A stretch of DNA of 64,000 nt from Pyxicephalus adspersus. Taxonomy: Eukaryota; Chordata; Amphibia; Anura; Pyxicephalidae. The position numbers and the translations under genes were made by a program. The stretch lies in NCBI RefSeq assembly GCF_032062135.1, contig NC_092861.1, positions 118,353,555 to 118,417,554 on the forward strand. The letters are read 5' to 3'. The notes below the pieces were generated by a model, which saw only the letters and a program-made list of their open reading frames with translations, was not told the DNA's origin and did no database searches. Positions 1 through 11,602 of this stretch are shown piece by piece; within the stretch, counting starts at the first letter, position 1, and every line of letters starts with the position of its first letter.

Positions 1-45
1 TCAATAGGTAATCTATATCTAAAAATCGATATATACAAATTAATA

Positions 46-67
46 GTGTGTGTGTGTGTGTGTGTGT
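46..67. repeat. (GT)11 microsatellite
   Basis: An uninterrupted GT dinucleotide run. Confidence 0.95.
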
Positions 68-2308
68 TTAGGAAAAAATGGAAAATCTGAAAGTCATCCC
101 CTAACTAACCAGAAACTAGATGTCAGTTTTTAACTTTACCCATGTAAATGTCACCTTGAATCTGTTGTTGTGAAATGTTGATATTTCTCCTTCAGGTATT
201 CTGTTACTTTTTTTTATTACTGCTGTTTAGGCTAAGCCACATACCGCCCTATTCCTTTTGTGTATTGTGTGCACAAAAAACATTTATAATTAATGTGTAA
301 CCAATTGTTGTTTAATGTGACTTTGTTGTTATGTCTCTTATTATATTCATCTGGGCAGAAGAAGGTGTGACTTGTATCTGTTATGTAACTAAACTGTATA
401 TAAATTATGCTTCTCTGTTTAATTAAAGTAATGATGGAAGATAAAATGCTAGGTACTTTCTCCAGGATGATGATGCATCAAACAACTGAATTAGATCATT
501 TAAAGATTTGGGGATTTTGCAAAATGATCACAAAAAAAAAAACATAAAACACAGCAGGAGACCGGGCATTCATCACACCTAGAAGAAAAAGTCTCTATTC
601 AATCCAGCAAAGCATAAGCAGACAAGTATGAATGGTTTTCTTTGCTGGAAGACCTTCCTTTCCATTGACAAGAGACATTTTAAAGGTTTAGTCAACCCAG
701 AACTAGTATTAGTTATATGTATAGTGGCTTCTGATTTTTCCTTATGCTATTGATTACTTGAGTTTCCAATTCACTGCAATAGATTTTTTTCACTGCCTGT
801 TGGATTTATCATTCATTTTACATTACAGGGAATGAAGAAGGCAATGTAAACCTTTTTTGCATGAGATATATGAGAACCTGGGAAGTGATTCAACCCACTA
901 GCACTGCACATAAATATTAGTTTTGGTTGGGTTGGGTACATAATGTGATGTTTGTAAACCGTCTATAGTTGAATACACTCTACATGGGAAGGGTGAGTTG
1001 CCTAGATGTACTATAACATACCTATGTGTTTGCAAAGCAACCTGTAACAAGTGTACATTAATGATTAGGCAACAGGGTGTTACAGGAATGTCAAGCTTCT
1101 TAAAAAAGTGAAGATAAGGAACAATATATCTGGGAATCACCATGATATAAAGTGTAGTATAAATAACTAAATAATAAATGCATACAGTCTGATAACTTTT
1201 TATTCAGCAATAAATATGCTATATGGTAAGAAGGCAAACATTGTGATAAATGCAATACTTTTGTACTCTTACAGACCCAGTTCAAGGACATTATGTTTTA
1301 GGAGTGTCTGAGGACAAAAAAGTATAGGAAATGTAAAGTTTAATGTAAATATATTGTTACAGTTGTCATTATACAGGAGGTTAGGATATATCTGAGGATT
1401 CAGTAACACAAAGCAAGCCCGAGTGAAGGGAGCCTCTATGTTTTTAGATACTGTTAGTCACTATTTAGTTGGCTTACAATGCATTGAAGGCCTTTGCCAT
1501 GTAATATATGCTTATATGTAAACAAAAAAAGAAGTAAAAATCGATATAAAGCACCAGTAAAACATTAATGAAACTGTATCAGAAACCATTAAGGGGTCTG
1601 TCTAAATTTAGAATAAATATGAAATGGGGTAAGATTCAGATATAATAATCTTTTCAATTACTGGGTTTTAGGCAGCAACAAACTTGTATAGCCTAATATT
1701 TGCAAGTTGTGGCTATTGCGATGCTACAGTAGACTACAGATCACAGCCTGATTGACAGCATGAGATCCAAAAACCTTGGAGATTGTTTATCCACTGTCAG
1801 ATATGGCACAGTTCTGAGCTCTAAATACTTTGGTCTTATATCACACAAATACCACATACTTCAACTCTAAACTACTGGACACCAGTGATTAAATAAAATA
1901 AATTAAATTTCATCCATTGCATATACTGCCTTCTGCCATATGTTCACTCCTATTACAAAGCAAATTGTTGGTAACTCTATGGAGGAATCACATGAAGGTC
2001 AGGAGCTTGGACACTGCTGTACAGAAAACAAATACATTGCTTGACTTAACATGGACCTGTCTTCACATACTCCTTCGCCTATGCAGGTCAAAACAATGGG
2101 TTTGCTAACTCCCCTGCAGCTCAGCAGCATAACTACCGTTCCTTGTATGGAAAAGTACAACTATTGTAGCATGTCAATCGATTCATAAGTGCTCTTAACA
2201 TTACAGATAATGATTCCCAAGGGTGTCAGTGATACTGGTTAAGGTACAGTTGGAATAAACAGAATAGAGAATGGTGTGGTGTGTCAGAAATTAGCAAGTG
2301 CATTTAAA
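68..2308. other. No gene or repeat recognised
   Basis: AT-rich unique sequence with only short chance open frames. If ACSS1 continues past base 1, this is intron. I searched the minus strand for acetyl-CoA synthetase motifs and found none. Confidence 0.5.
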
Positions 2309-2595
2309 GGGCCTGATTTATTAAAGCTCTTCAAGGCTGGAGAGGATAAACTTTCATCAGTTAAGCTGGGTGATCCAGTAACCTGGAATGAATTTTTTAA
2401 AGTCTTTTGCTATTTGTTAGCAAATGTTTTCAATCCTGGACCAGATCCATCCCAGGTTTGCTGGAATATTATTAACTTATTATTAAACAGGATTTATATA
2501 GCGCCAACATATTACGCAGCGCTGTACATTAAATAGGGATCACCCAGTTTCACTGATAAAGGGTATCTTCTCCAGAGCTTTATTAAATCAGGCCC
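2309..2595. mobile_element. Palindromic MITE (GGGCCTGATTTATTAAAG family), disrupted by an L2-like tail
   Basis: The left terminus GGGCCTGATTTATTAAAGC and the right terminus GCTTTATTAAATCAGGCCC are inverted repeats, and the two halves are largely complementary, as in a foldback MITE. The right half is split after CAGGTTTGCTGG by about 73 bp (2465-2537) of an unrelated SINE/L2-like tail. The interrupted half resumes with ATCACCCAG. A 86-codon open frame across it is an accident of this structure. Confidence 0.85.
2465..2537 (-). mobile_element. L2-like LINE/SINE 3' tail nested in the MITE
   Basis: Reads TTAAACAGGATTTATATAGC, then CCAACATATTACGCAGCGC and TGTACATTAAATAGG. This is the reverse complement of the common tail in this window (TACAGCGCTGCGTAATATG then TTGGCGCTATATAAATCC), including its ATT-rich end. 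Only the last 70-odd bases are present. Confidence 0.8.
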
Positions 2596-4720
2596 ATAGA
2601 CTCAATACAAAGTAGTAAATGTCAGACTCCGTCACAGCATTGTGGTAAGGCATGTATCAACAAGGAGTGTTAAAGGCCAATCTGATGCTTTGTATGGATG
2701 TCCCCGGCAATCAATGTCCACCAATGAGCAGATAACGTTGGGCTCTTTATCACCTAAAGGTTTAGGAAATGAGTGGGCAATCCACGCAACCAGTGCCTAC
2801 ATTGTATGTAGACACCATACTAACATTGCTTACTCTGATTTAACAAGTCAGACTAAGTCCGCCATATTCCCTGGCTGGATTTCTTTCAGCCTTCAGCATC
2901 ATTTACTTGTTTTTTTCAAAGCTGAACTGCTCTTGGCTCTTTTATTACTGGATTTCAATCCTTTTAATTATATTGATTCTACAAGATTAAGGAGGTTCAT
3001 GTGATCAAGAAGGTCAGGATTACATATGGAATACACCAAGGCTGGGAGATCTACCAGACGTAAGACTAATCTGTGCAATGGCGATACATTATTAGTAAGT
3101 AGGATTTAAGTGGGTGCTTGGTGGCGGAAGCAGATGCCAAAAAGTGCAGCTAAAAGAAGATACATATTTATATGGCATTTATTAACTTTCTTGCATTGGT
3201 GTTTTTTTATTTTTATTTTTTTTACTGCAGCTACAAGTAAGAAAAGACATATGGGCACCAGCCCATGAAATAGCCTTTGAGTCAATTGTACAATTACTTT
3301 TGAGCCCCTGAAATAAAGTGATTGTGTAAACAAAGCTTTAGTTCCTCACACTCTTTCATTTAAAATTAATTGTGGTAATGTACAGACCCAAAATTAGAAA
3401 AAAAGTTGTCTCTGTCCAAATATTTATTTTAGGACTAACTGTATATAGTGTTACAACTATAGTTTAAAGTTCATGTGCCCGGGCCATCAATATACCAATA
3501 TCAACATACTTTGAATGAGAAGTGAATTCACGAGAAAACAAGCATTGACTGACCTCTATACCTATATGCAGTTTGAGGAAAATAATCTTCAAAATTCTCA
3601 ACTTTTTTACAATGGTAGCTAAATCTTAGGAGGCTCCCAAACTACCATGTGCTTGTAAGCTTTTATAAACCAACTAAAATTCTTCTTCAGAGTCTCTGCA
3701 CTAAAAGCTTACCAGCTATGTGAACTAGCTCTAAAAACACAAATTGAATTTTTCTAAGAGAGCTGGACAGGCAGTGATTGATTGGATATGTGTCCTATTT
3801 CATTTTGGATTTTGATGTAAAAGTAACTGCATGTTGGCAAAAACGTGTAAGCAAAAATGGCACCGCATGGCAATAATCTTCATAGTTACTCATTACATGT
3901 CTTTCAGTGCCAAGCATCACAATGCTAAATCCATCTCTTCTAAGACTCTTAAATTTGAATAAACATCATATTTTCCTAAGAAGGATTTGTCTAAAATTAG
4001 AATTATAAATCATTTGAACTTGGGAGTTTCTTCTTGTCTTCTAGGAACAAAAAGCATATATTCCGCGTAATGATTACTTGGGTATAGGAGATTGCTAAGG
4101 CTGTTGGAAATAAAATGTATAGTAATAGGCGCACACAAGAGAAACTAGTAAAATAACTTTAATTTAGAATTTTTTTTTTTTTACCTAGATCTCACCTCTC
4201 CATCCCCCATTATACCACTGCTATTACAGACCTCAGAATAGTCAGTGACCTCCTTCACCAATACACATGACAGCCTATATAGTACTGTGCACATTTGGAT
4301 TAGATCCAACTGAGCTGGCTTCTTCTTGAAGTTTGAAGCTGAACCCTACACACAGACTCCAAAGGCCATTCAATGCCAATGACTTTCAGGCCCAGATGCA
4401 TCTGCACTGCTGAAAGCAAAGTCATTCCCAAGTGGAAGGTATAATAGTATACATTTCATAGTGTGTGGAGACCTGACATGGACAAAGTGAAAGCATGAAA
4501 GGTATTTTTAAATAAAGAATTTTGTTTGCATGTCAGCATTTAAAGTTATTTGTCATTGTTTGGAGTTCAGGGTCAAACCTTAAGCAGTGAATGTATATAT
4601 CTCTACCAACAGCATTACAGCAGGATAAAACTAGCGGCCCGTCTACCCTATCGTCTATCACCTTTAGGCATCTTCCTCATAAAGACACCTTTTCCCGCCT
4701 ACATTGACTGCAGAATGCAA
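2596..4720. other. No gene or repeat recognised
   Basis: Unique-looking AT-rich DNA. Open frames such as 2642-3004 (+) lack any recognisable motif and have codon use like the surrounding sequence. Confidence 0.5.
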
Positions 4721-5027
4721 TTATTATTATAAAGTGCCAACATATTACACAGCGCTGTACAAAGTCCATAGCCATGTCACTATCAGTACCTCAAAGGAGC
4801 TCACAATCTAATGTCCCTATCATAGTCACATGTCATTATCACAATTTAGGGTCAATTTTTGGGGAAGCCAATTAACCTAACTGCATGTTTTTGGAACATG
4901 GGAGGAAACTGGAGTACAGGGAGAACCTGCAAACTCCATGCAGATAGAGTCCTGGCCAAGATTCAAACTTGGAACCTGGAAGCTCTGCAAAGGCCAGAGT
5001 GCTACCTCTGAGTCACCGTGCTGCCCA
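4721..5027 (-). mobile_element. V-SINE-like element, near full length
   Basis: On the minus strand it starts with a tRNA-derived head (GGCAGCACGGTGACTCAGAG; degenerate B box near TTTGAATCTTGGCC). The strongly conserved central domain of vertebrate V-SINEs follows (GGAGTTTGCAGGTTCTCC...CATGCAGTTAGGTTAATTGG). Then comes a 3' tail ending TACAGCGCTGTGTAATATG...TTTATAATAATAAT. Family assignment is from memory of the V-SINE core. The tail resembles the L2-like tails nearby, as expected for a SINE mobilised by a LINE. Confidence 0.75.
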
Positions 5028-5057
5028 TACTGCAACGGTATGAATACATAAATATAC

Positions 5058-5262
5058 AGGGCCTGATTTATTAAGGTTCTCCAAGACTGGAGAAGATAGA
5101 CTATCATGGAGAAGCTGGGCGATCCAGCAAACCTGGAATGAATTTCCTAAATATCATTTGCTATTAGCTAGCAAACATTTTAAGTCCTGAACCAGATCCA
5201 TTCTGGGTTTGATTGATCACCGAGGTTCTCCCTTATTTTCTCCAGTCTTTGGAGCCACAAAA
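5058..5262. mobile_element. Palindromic MITE copy, right end decayed
   Basis: Begins AGGGCCTGATTTATTAAGG and carries the family's AAGCTGGGCGATCCAGCAAA and CCTGAACCAGATCCATTC segments. The right half degrades after GATTGATCACC; only a CTCCAGTCTTTGGAG remnant of the right arm remains. It lies just after the SINE at 4721-5027. Confidence 0.7.
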
Positions 5263-7124
5263 GCAAAAATTATAGCAAGAATATTAGCAAAAATTATTGT
5301 GACCTTATGTTTCAATTTAGTTTCTAGTTACTATACTATCTCTTTCTATTTACAACAATATACTTTTGTTATGTGTGTTTGTAATGTATGTTAAAGAAAC
5401 AAGGTCATTTCTGTAGATGTCATATTATACAAACACAAAGTGGCATAGCTTAAAAAAATATACATGATGACGGCGGTTTTACAATGCAATAAAACCATAC
5501 AATAAGAACGTAGTTAAAAAAAACAGCTATCACAGTGGGAAATAATTTAGAACTGAATTTTAAAAATGAAATAAAACCTGATTATAGGGTCTATATATAG
5601 AGATGCTTTCACTGGAGAATTTGCCAACATTTACCCAAAATGTATACATTTTTCACTTTGGATTCTATGTATAAATTGTACATACTAATTGTATATAAAA
5701 GTTGATTCACACATTTCATAAATGAATCTAACTTGAACCCTAGTGAGTGCAAACAGCAAAATATAGCTTGATAGGGATTTTAACCCACAATTAAACTATC
5801 CGGACAAACACTTTGGGCTCTTTTTTATAAAACAAGCAATCTGACATTCCCTCAAACATTTCCTGGTTGAAACACATGGAACTGGAAGATTCCCCTAAGA
5901 GAATGTCTCATTAACTATTTTATAAATAAAGTCCTTTAACTCATCAAGTAGAGAAAATCAGCCAAGATATATATGAGTAGCCCTCCCAGATTATAAGACA
6001 ACTGTTCACTAAGTACATACTTAAAGATCTAAATAACCTCAGCCATTATAATTTCATTACATTATAAAAACAGTTTAGAACAGACTGGAGTTCTCCTACA
6101 AGTGTTTACAGATTTTCTGGATCACTGTGCTTTAAAGTATTCTATTCATTGGCATTCAAGTGGCAAACATTCTTTCCAACACAATCTCTTCTTAGTAAGA
6201 GCCGCTGGTACCCGTTATTGCACTGGAAACTTGGCATCAGGCACTGCTTTTGAAAATGTCTCTACATGTTTGTTCCCAATCTGTAGGCACAATGGAGGCG
6301 GACTACATATACCAGCTTTATATTTGTTATTGTAAAAAAAAGCAAAAAGGTCAATGGATTTTTGTGTTCCTCTTGCAATGTTTCCTATTTTAATGTAGCA
6401 GTTAGTGCTATCCAGTCCACATAACTACCTTGCTAATTTAAAAATCTTTACTTATTTACCTTAATATGAGTTAATCTTAAAACTCTACTTTTGACTTTAT
6501 GTCAAAATATATATGCAAAAATAATAATAGTTTCCCTGTAACTCACAGTCAAAATTTGTAACTCACAGTCAAAACCTGAAAACAATGGTGAGAATTTGCC
6601 CTACAAAGTCAAAAGTTCCAGACAAGAAATACTGGGAACAGATTTACTAAGGACTTTAATGTGGAACATGACATTGTTTTGGTATGGTGCAGACAAGGTG
6701 ATAGGTCATGTCAACTAAGATGTAATTCATCCCCGTGTAAGAGAACTGGTTTTTGCAAGCTGAATTATTTGGTCTTGTTCCTTTCTGAATAATCTCAGTT
6801 ATGAGCAGCTGAGGATAATGAATTACATAGTGCAAGACACTCCTATAAAGGAATACATGGTAACATTGCCAACTAAAAAAATCTTTAATGCAGTTTTTAT
6901 GCATGTGCATGTTATAAAATATGCATAAATATTTTAACCTAAACCTAGAAATAAAGTGAACCATGCTGTGAAATTTTTTTTGTACTTATATATATATATT
7001 TATAGCATAGTGCCAATGAGCCTAATTGGGAATATGCAGTGTTCTTTTGACATCAGTTGGAGAAAAACTTAAATAAATTAGAATCTGACCTGCAGTACAA
7101 CTGTTTTATGCTACATTTGCATTC
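5263..7124. other. No gene or repeat recognised
   Basis: AT-rich unique DNA. The only oddity is a short direct duplication, AACTCACAGTCAAAA, near 6539 and 6560. Confidence 0.5.
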
Positions 7125-7315
7125 CTATTTATATAGCGCCAACATAATATGCAGCACTGTACACTAAATAGGGGTTGCAAATGACATACAAATGGCTCCT
7201 CTCCTCCTCCTGTGTCACTGTCTGTATCTGTCTATCATTTGCAACCCCTATTTAATGTACAGTGCTGTGTAATATGTTGGCGTTATATAAATCCTTTTTA
7301 TTATTAATAATGATA
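7125..7315. repeat. Head-to-head pair of L2-like tails forming a foldback
   Basis: A minus-strand tail (7125-7188) is followed at once by a plus-strand copy (7193-7310) ending in (TTA)n. The arms ATTTATATAGCGCCAACATA...AGGGGTTGCAAATGACATACA and the inverse of 7230-7293 match over about 64 bp with few mismatches, around a loop of some 40 bp. Transcribed in either direction, it would fold into a long hairpin. Confidence 0.85.
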
Positions 7316-7508
7316 ATTGCCATGAACCTGTATAGGAAGAGAAGTTCTTAAGCAATCATTAGCCTGCTAACACAGAATCTTTAACATACTCCTAACCAAC
7401 TGTAAATCTTTTTTTTAAGTGTGCTACTATGGCAAGAATTTTACTAATGAGAAACATACAGCTAATGACATTTTTCTTTTTTTAAAACTTAAACGTTATG
7501 AAATTGAT

Positions 7509-7883
7509 AGCAGGTAGGTCTATAATTGCAGTCTGGACAGGCTATGACCCTTTCTGCAATTAAACAAACTTACCTGTCAGTTTTCAACCTTCTCTATAAT
7601 ATGCACTGAGCTGCACATGCACAGCTGAGTGCAGGATTCTGGCAGAGTTAACTGCAGTGCAAAAGAATTAATTAACTCTTGTGTGCATATTGGAGAGTTA
7701 AATCATTCTAGCCTGGCCAGACAATATGGGTAAAGATCCCAAACCAGGTAGAAGGCCAGATGAAGATGTCAATACGGGAGTAAGGGAAGGAACATTTAGC
7801 TAAAAAAAAGTGTGAACAGGCGGGTTTGCTGTATTGCAGAATGAACATTGCCTGTCCTTTCTGCAATAAAGAACCCGCCTGCT
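7509..7883. mobile_element. Putative MITE with subterminal hairpins
   Basis: Two small foldbacks (7509-7580 and 7816-7883) share the same design. The second pairs AGGCGGGTTTGCTGTATTGC with GCAATAAAGAACCCGCCT. The first pairs CAGGTAGGTCTATAATTGC with GCAATTAAACAAACTTACCTG. The two could be the ends of one 375-bp element. No superfamily is assigned. Confidence 0.4.
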
Positions 7884-8204
7884 TGTAATTTTTTACTTTG
7901 TCAATTCTGTATTAATAATTTATCTGAATAAGGGAATAAACATTTTGTCCAGGACTTAACTACTGCATATTACCCCCATTATAGCTCTAATAGGACATTC
8001 AATAGGCTTTGAAGCCATGTAAATGACGCTCTGGGGACTTGACCTTAGCCAAAGTAAATGCTCAGACTTCAAAGCCAAAAACTTATCAGCTCTGCTGGTC
8101 ATGTCACTCTTTGGCAAAGGCCTGATGGCAGATACATTACAATCATCTTTGTAGCAGCCATGTGGATAATTTATAAAGTGAATACATCTATCGTAATGTC
8201 TGCA

Positions 8205-8404
8205 TTGTACTCCAGTGTGTGCCCTGTACTCCATTGTGTGCCCTGTACTCCATTGCGTGCCCTGTACTCCATTGTGTGCCCTGTACTCCATTGCGTGCCC
8301 TGTACTCCATTGCGTGCCCTGTACTCCATTGTGTGCCCTGTACCCCATTGTGTGCCCTGTACTTCATTGTGTGCCCTGTACTCCAGTGTGTGCATTGTAC
8401 TCCA
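8205..8404. repeat. 19-bp minisatellite running into an assembly gap
   Basis: About ten copies of a 19-bp unit (TGTACTCCATTGTGTGCCC and single-base variants) end exactly at the N run 8405-9125. Sequence resembling the unit resumes at 9126 (ACTCAAGTGTGTGCATTATA). The gap is therefore probably unresolved array. Because 19 is not a multiple of 3, the array stays open in several frames and makes spurious Cys/Pro-rich open frames on both strands. Confidence 0.92.
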
Positions 8405-9125
8405 NNNNNNNNNNNNNNNNNNNNNNNNNNNNNNNNNNNNNNNNNNNNNNNNNNNNNNNNNNNNNNNNNNNNNNNNNNNNNNNNNNNNNNNNNNNNNNNN
8501 NNNNNNNNNNNNNNNNNNNNNNNNNNNNNNNNNNNNNNNNNNNNNNNNNNNNNNNNNNNNNNNNNNNNNNNNNNNNNNNNNNNNNNNNNNNNNNNNNNNN
8601 NNNNNNNNNNNNNNNNNNNNNNNNNNNNNNNNNNNNNNNNNNNNNNNNNNNNNNNNNNNNNNNNNNNNNNNNNNNNNNNNNNNNNNNNNNNNNNNNNNNN
8701 NNNNNNNNNNNNNNNNNNNNNNNNNNNNNNNNNNNNNNNNNNNNNNNNNNNNNNNNNNNNNNNNNNNNNNNNNNNNNNNNNNNNNNNNNNNNNNNNNNNN
8801 NNNNNNNNNNNNNNNNNNNNNNNNNNNNNNNNNNNNNNNNNNNNNNNNNNNNNNNNNNNNNNNNNNNNNNNNNNNNNNNNNNNNNNNNNNNNNNNNNNNN
8901 NNNNNNNNNNNNNNNNNNNNNNNNNNNNNNNNNNNNNNNNNNNNNNNNNNNNNNNNNNNNNNNNNNNNNNNNNNNNNNNNNNNNNNNNNNNNNNNNNNNN
9001 NNNNNNNNNNNNNNNNNNNNNNNNNNNNNNNNNNNNNNNNNNNNNNNNNNNNNNNNNNNNNNNNNNNNNNNNNNNNNNNNNNNNNNNNNNNNNNNNNNNN
9101 NNNNNNNNNNNNNNNNNNNNNNNNN
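8405..9125. other. Assembly gap (N run), probably minisatellite
   Basis: 721 N, flanked on both sides by the 19-bp repeat or a close variant. It is one place where ACSS1 exon 3 could hide. Confidence 0.95.
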
Positions 9126-9525
9126 ACTCAAGTGTGTGCATTATACCCTAGCGTGCATGTGTTACAGGTATTCAGCAAAAGGTCATAACTATTCCTAGAA
9201 AGCAGTAAGATAAAAGTAACACCATAGGTCATAAAGTAAAAGCATGTCTGTGCATTGAGGTTTACAGGGTAAGGCAATCTTACGCTGACCTGCTACGGAT
9301 GTAGCAGTAACTGGAAGCCTTTAGCTGTAAGCAATTTTTCTTACGCCCTTCTTGGCCTACCTAGTCAGCCTGGGAAACATATAAGCTCTTGTTTATATAA
9401 TTTTTACACATGCTATTTATTTTATTTATTTCTGACTTTTTTATTCTAGATATTATATATTATACCATGTTTGTTTATAAATGCAGTTTATGTATTATTT
9501 GTTTATAGCAGAGATGGTGATTATC

Positions 9526-9606
9526 TGCCCTCCAACAGTTGCTGTGTGAATAGAGACATTCATGCGAATGACTTGTATTATACACATATGACGCTGGAGG
9601 GTGGCA
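9526..9606. repeat. Short inverted-repeat element
   Basis: The ends CTGCCCTCCAACAGT and ACGCTGGAGGGTGGCA are imperfect inverted repeats about 80 bp apart. It may be a very short MITE; no target duplication was found. Confidence 0.4.
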
Positions 9607-9750
9607 CAAATATCTGCAAGTAAAAAAAACACAACTTGCAGAGTTTCACTAGTGATAACTGTGGATAAGGAGTGGGGGGCAGATAAAAGCCTGGATAAAA
9701 TTCAAGTGGTAATTGGCTGACAAATGGAAATCTTCATTTTTTAATCTTTA

Positions 9751-10021
9751 ATTTATTATTATCATTATTATTATTACTAACTTGTATTTGTATAGTGCCA
9801 ATATATTACACATCACTTTACCAAGTCTATAGTCATGTCACTAACTGTTCCTAAAAGGGGCTCACAATCCAATGTCTCTATCATAGTCATATGTCATTAA
9901 CACAACCTAAGGAACAACTTATGGGGGGGAAGCAAATTACATAACCAAAGTACCGAACCAAAGTACCCGGAGGAAACCTACGCAAACACTGGCAGAACAT
10001 ACAAACTCCTTGCGCACGGTT
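9751..10021 (-). mobile_element. V-SINE-like element, head truncated and internally rearranged
   Basis: On the minus strand the conserved GGGTACTTTGG/GTTTCCTCCGGG core is followed by TGTGAGCCCC...TAATATATTGGCACTATACAAATAC and an (AAT)n-rich end. There is a small duplication, ACCAAAGTACC, inside the core (9954 and 9967). The tRNA-like head is missing. Confidence 0.65.
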
Positions 10022-10202
10022 TAATTGCTACGACTGATTTCCAGTAAAATATTCTTACATAAATCTTTGAAATAGTGCTATATATTGGAGCACTCATCCA
10101 GTGCAAGTTTTTAGGTTTTATTATACTTGGATTGCACTACAAATTATCTACGTTTTACTTAGTAATGCATGTAATGCATTTTCTGGCCACTGTGAGATTT
10201 AT

Positions 10203-10265
10203 TCAGTGCTGCATATCTTGTTGGCACTATATAAATCCTGTTTATTAATAATAATAATAACAATA
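10203..10265 (+). mobile_element. L2-like 3' tail fragment
   Basis: CAGTGCTGCATATCTTGTTGG then CACTATATAAATCCTGTTTA and (TAA)n: the last 60 bases of the common tail. Confidence 0.7.
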
Positions 10266-11505
10266 ATTGACGGAAGATATAAATACATCAGAGGACATCT
10301 GAGAAGATATGGAATCAAGTTTTATTTGACCTGCCTGATTTCTGGGGGTCAAATACACTCTATAAATGATGTTCTTACAGGTAGGAGGTTACACTTGGAC
10401 AGGTGCAATATAATCATGTGTGGAAGTTTATGCAGGAACTTTAAAGCACCTATAAACAGCCTAATTTTCAGAAGTGTTTATAAGAGGGAAACAAGGTAGG
10501 GAGAAAAAATGATCACACATTGTAAACTTTGAGGCTTGTTCCTCCCCCCTATAACCTGGATTCCCCTTAGCTTTCGGCCACTTGTTCCTTAAGGCAAACA
10601 CAGCTCTGCAAAAACTACATTATTAACCTAACAATTGTGTCTTAGATATTTCATTTTGTAGTCTTTGAGTAAGGGTCCTGCATATACCATACATCTATGC
10701 AGATGTTTGCAGTCTTCTGAGAAAGGAGTGTGCTATTACAGAGAGTAACCCATGATCCAATTGATATTTCCTAATATTGACACAACATTGATGAAATAAA
10801 TACGGCTAAAAATTTGGCAGTCATCGGACAAAAATGCATCCACACAATGTCAATATTAACCAGTAAGGGACAGGTCTGATATACACAGGGAGGTAGTTTG
10901 GAACAGGTGAGAAAAAGAATAGAAAAGAGGTTATCATATTAAATGTTCCGTATCACTCAGTTCCAGAGCCTGCACAAACATTTTGTCCCTAATAAAACAA
11001 TTGGTTGGCACCTTAGAGGACACTTATTGAAAAAGCTACCTAGCTCAATCATTTCCAGCTGTCACCAATCTAATCTGCTAATAATGTCATGCAGGAAATT
11101 GTGCAACTGGAAAAAGCTGTCATTTTCCTAGTAACAGCAAATAGAATATTGGAATAAGGCAGCAAACGAAATATATCACGTGGAATTTGTTTAACTTGAA
11201 CATTATGTACTAACGCCAGACAAAATAAAGGTATTGAATTCACTGGGACATAAAGTCACAGACAGCAACAAAAACTCTATATATTCAGTATTGTGTGTAT
11301 ATTAGTACCCCCAAATGAAGCCATAGTGGTATCACAAACTGATCATTTTGCTTAGAATGAATTATGTACTATTAGGCCCTGTATCAAAGATATCATTCCC
11401 CACATTTTTTATTGGGACAAGTATTAGAAAGATAAAGAACAATTCCAAATAGACATTGAAACAGGCACATATCCATATATCATATATTTATCATATGTTT
11501 CCTAC
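10266..11505. other. ACSS1 intron 2, no feature recognised
   Basis: Directly downstream of ACSS1 exon 2 on the minus strand. No further exon was found here. The open frame at 10101-10499 (+) crosses the tail fragment and is not coding. Confidence 0.6.
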
Positions 11506-11602
11506 CTGTATGTGATGTATACTTCAGTGCCAGGTTCATCCCTTTCCCAGATTAACGCAACTCTCTCTGGACACTGATGGACATGCTTGTCTAGGCAATT
11601 CA
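11506..11602 (-). CDS. ACSS1: ACSS1 exon 2
   Basis: A 97-bp exon encoding the rest of Val123 through Tyr154 plus two bases of Arg155. It reads NCLDKHVHQCPERVALIWE and then RDEPGTEVYITY, a signature stretch of acetyl-CoA synthetases just before the AMP-binding domain. The acceptor is TTTCCCCTATAG| after a pyrimidine tract and the donor TACAG|GTAGGA. Entry phase 1 fits exon 1 exactly. It has no long open frame of its own and was found by reading the minus strand. Confidence 0.95.

Noticed and set aside
2276..2536. 86-codon open frame on the plus strand
   Set aside because: Lies wholly in the MITE and nested L2-like tail.
7956..8060. Minus-strand VIYMA segment tested as ACSS1 exon 3 (AIYMP motif)
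   Set aside because: Neighbouring residues do not match the family and no splice sites fit.
8058..9198. Long open frames on both strands through the minisatellite and gap
   Set aside because: They consist of a 19-bp repeat read in several frames plus N; no real protein.
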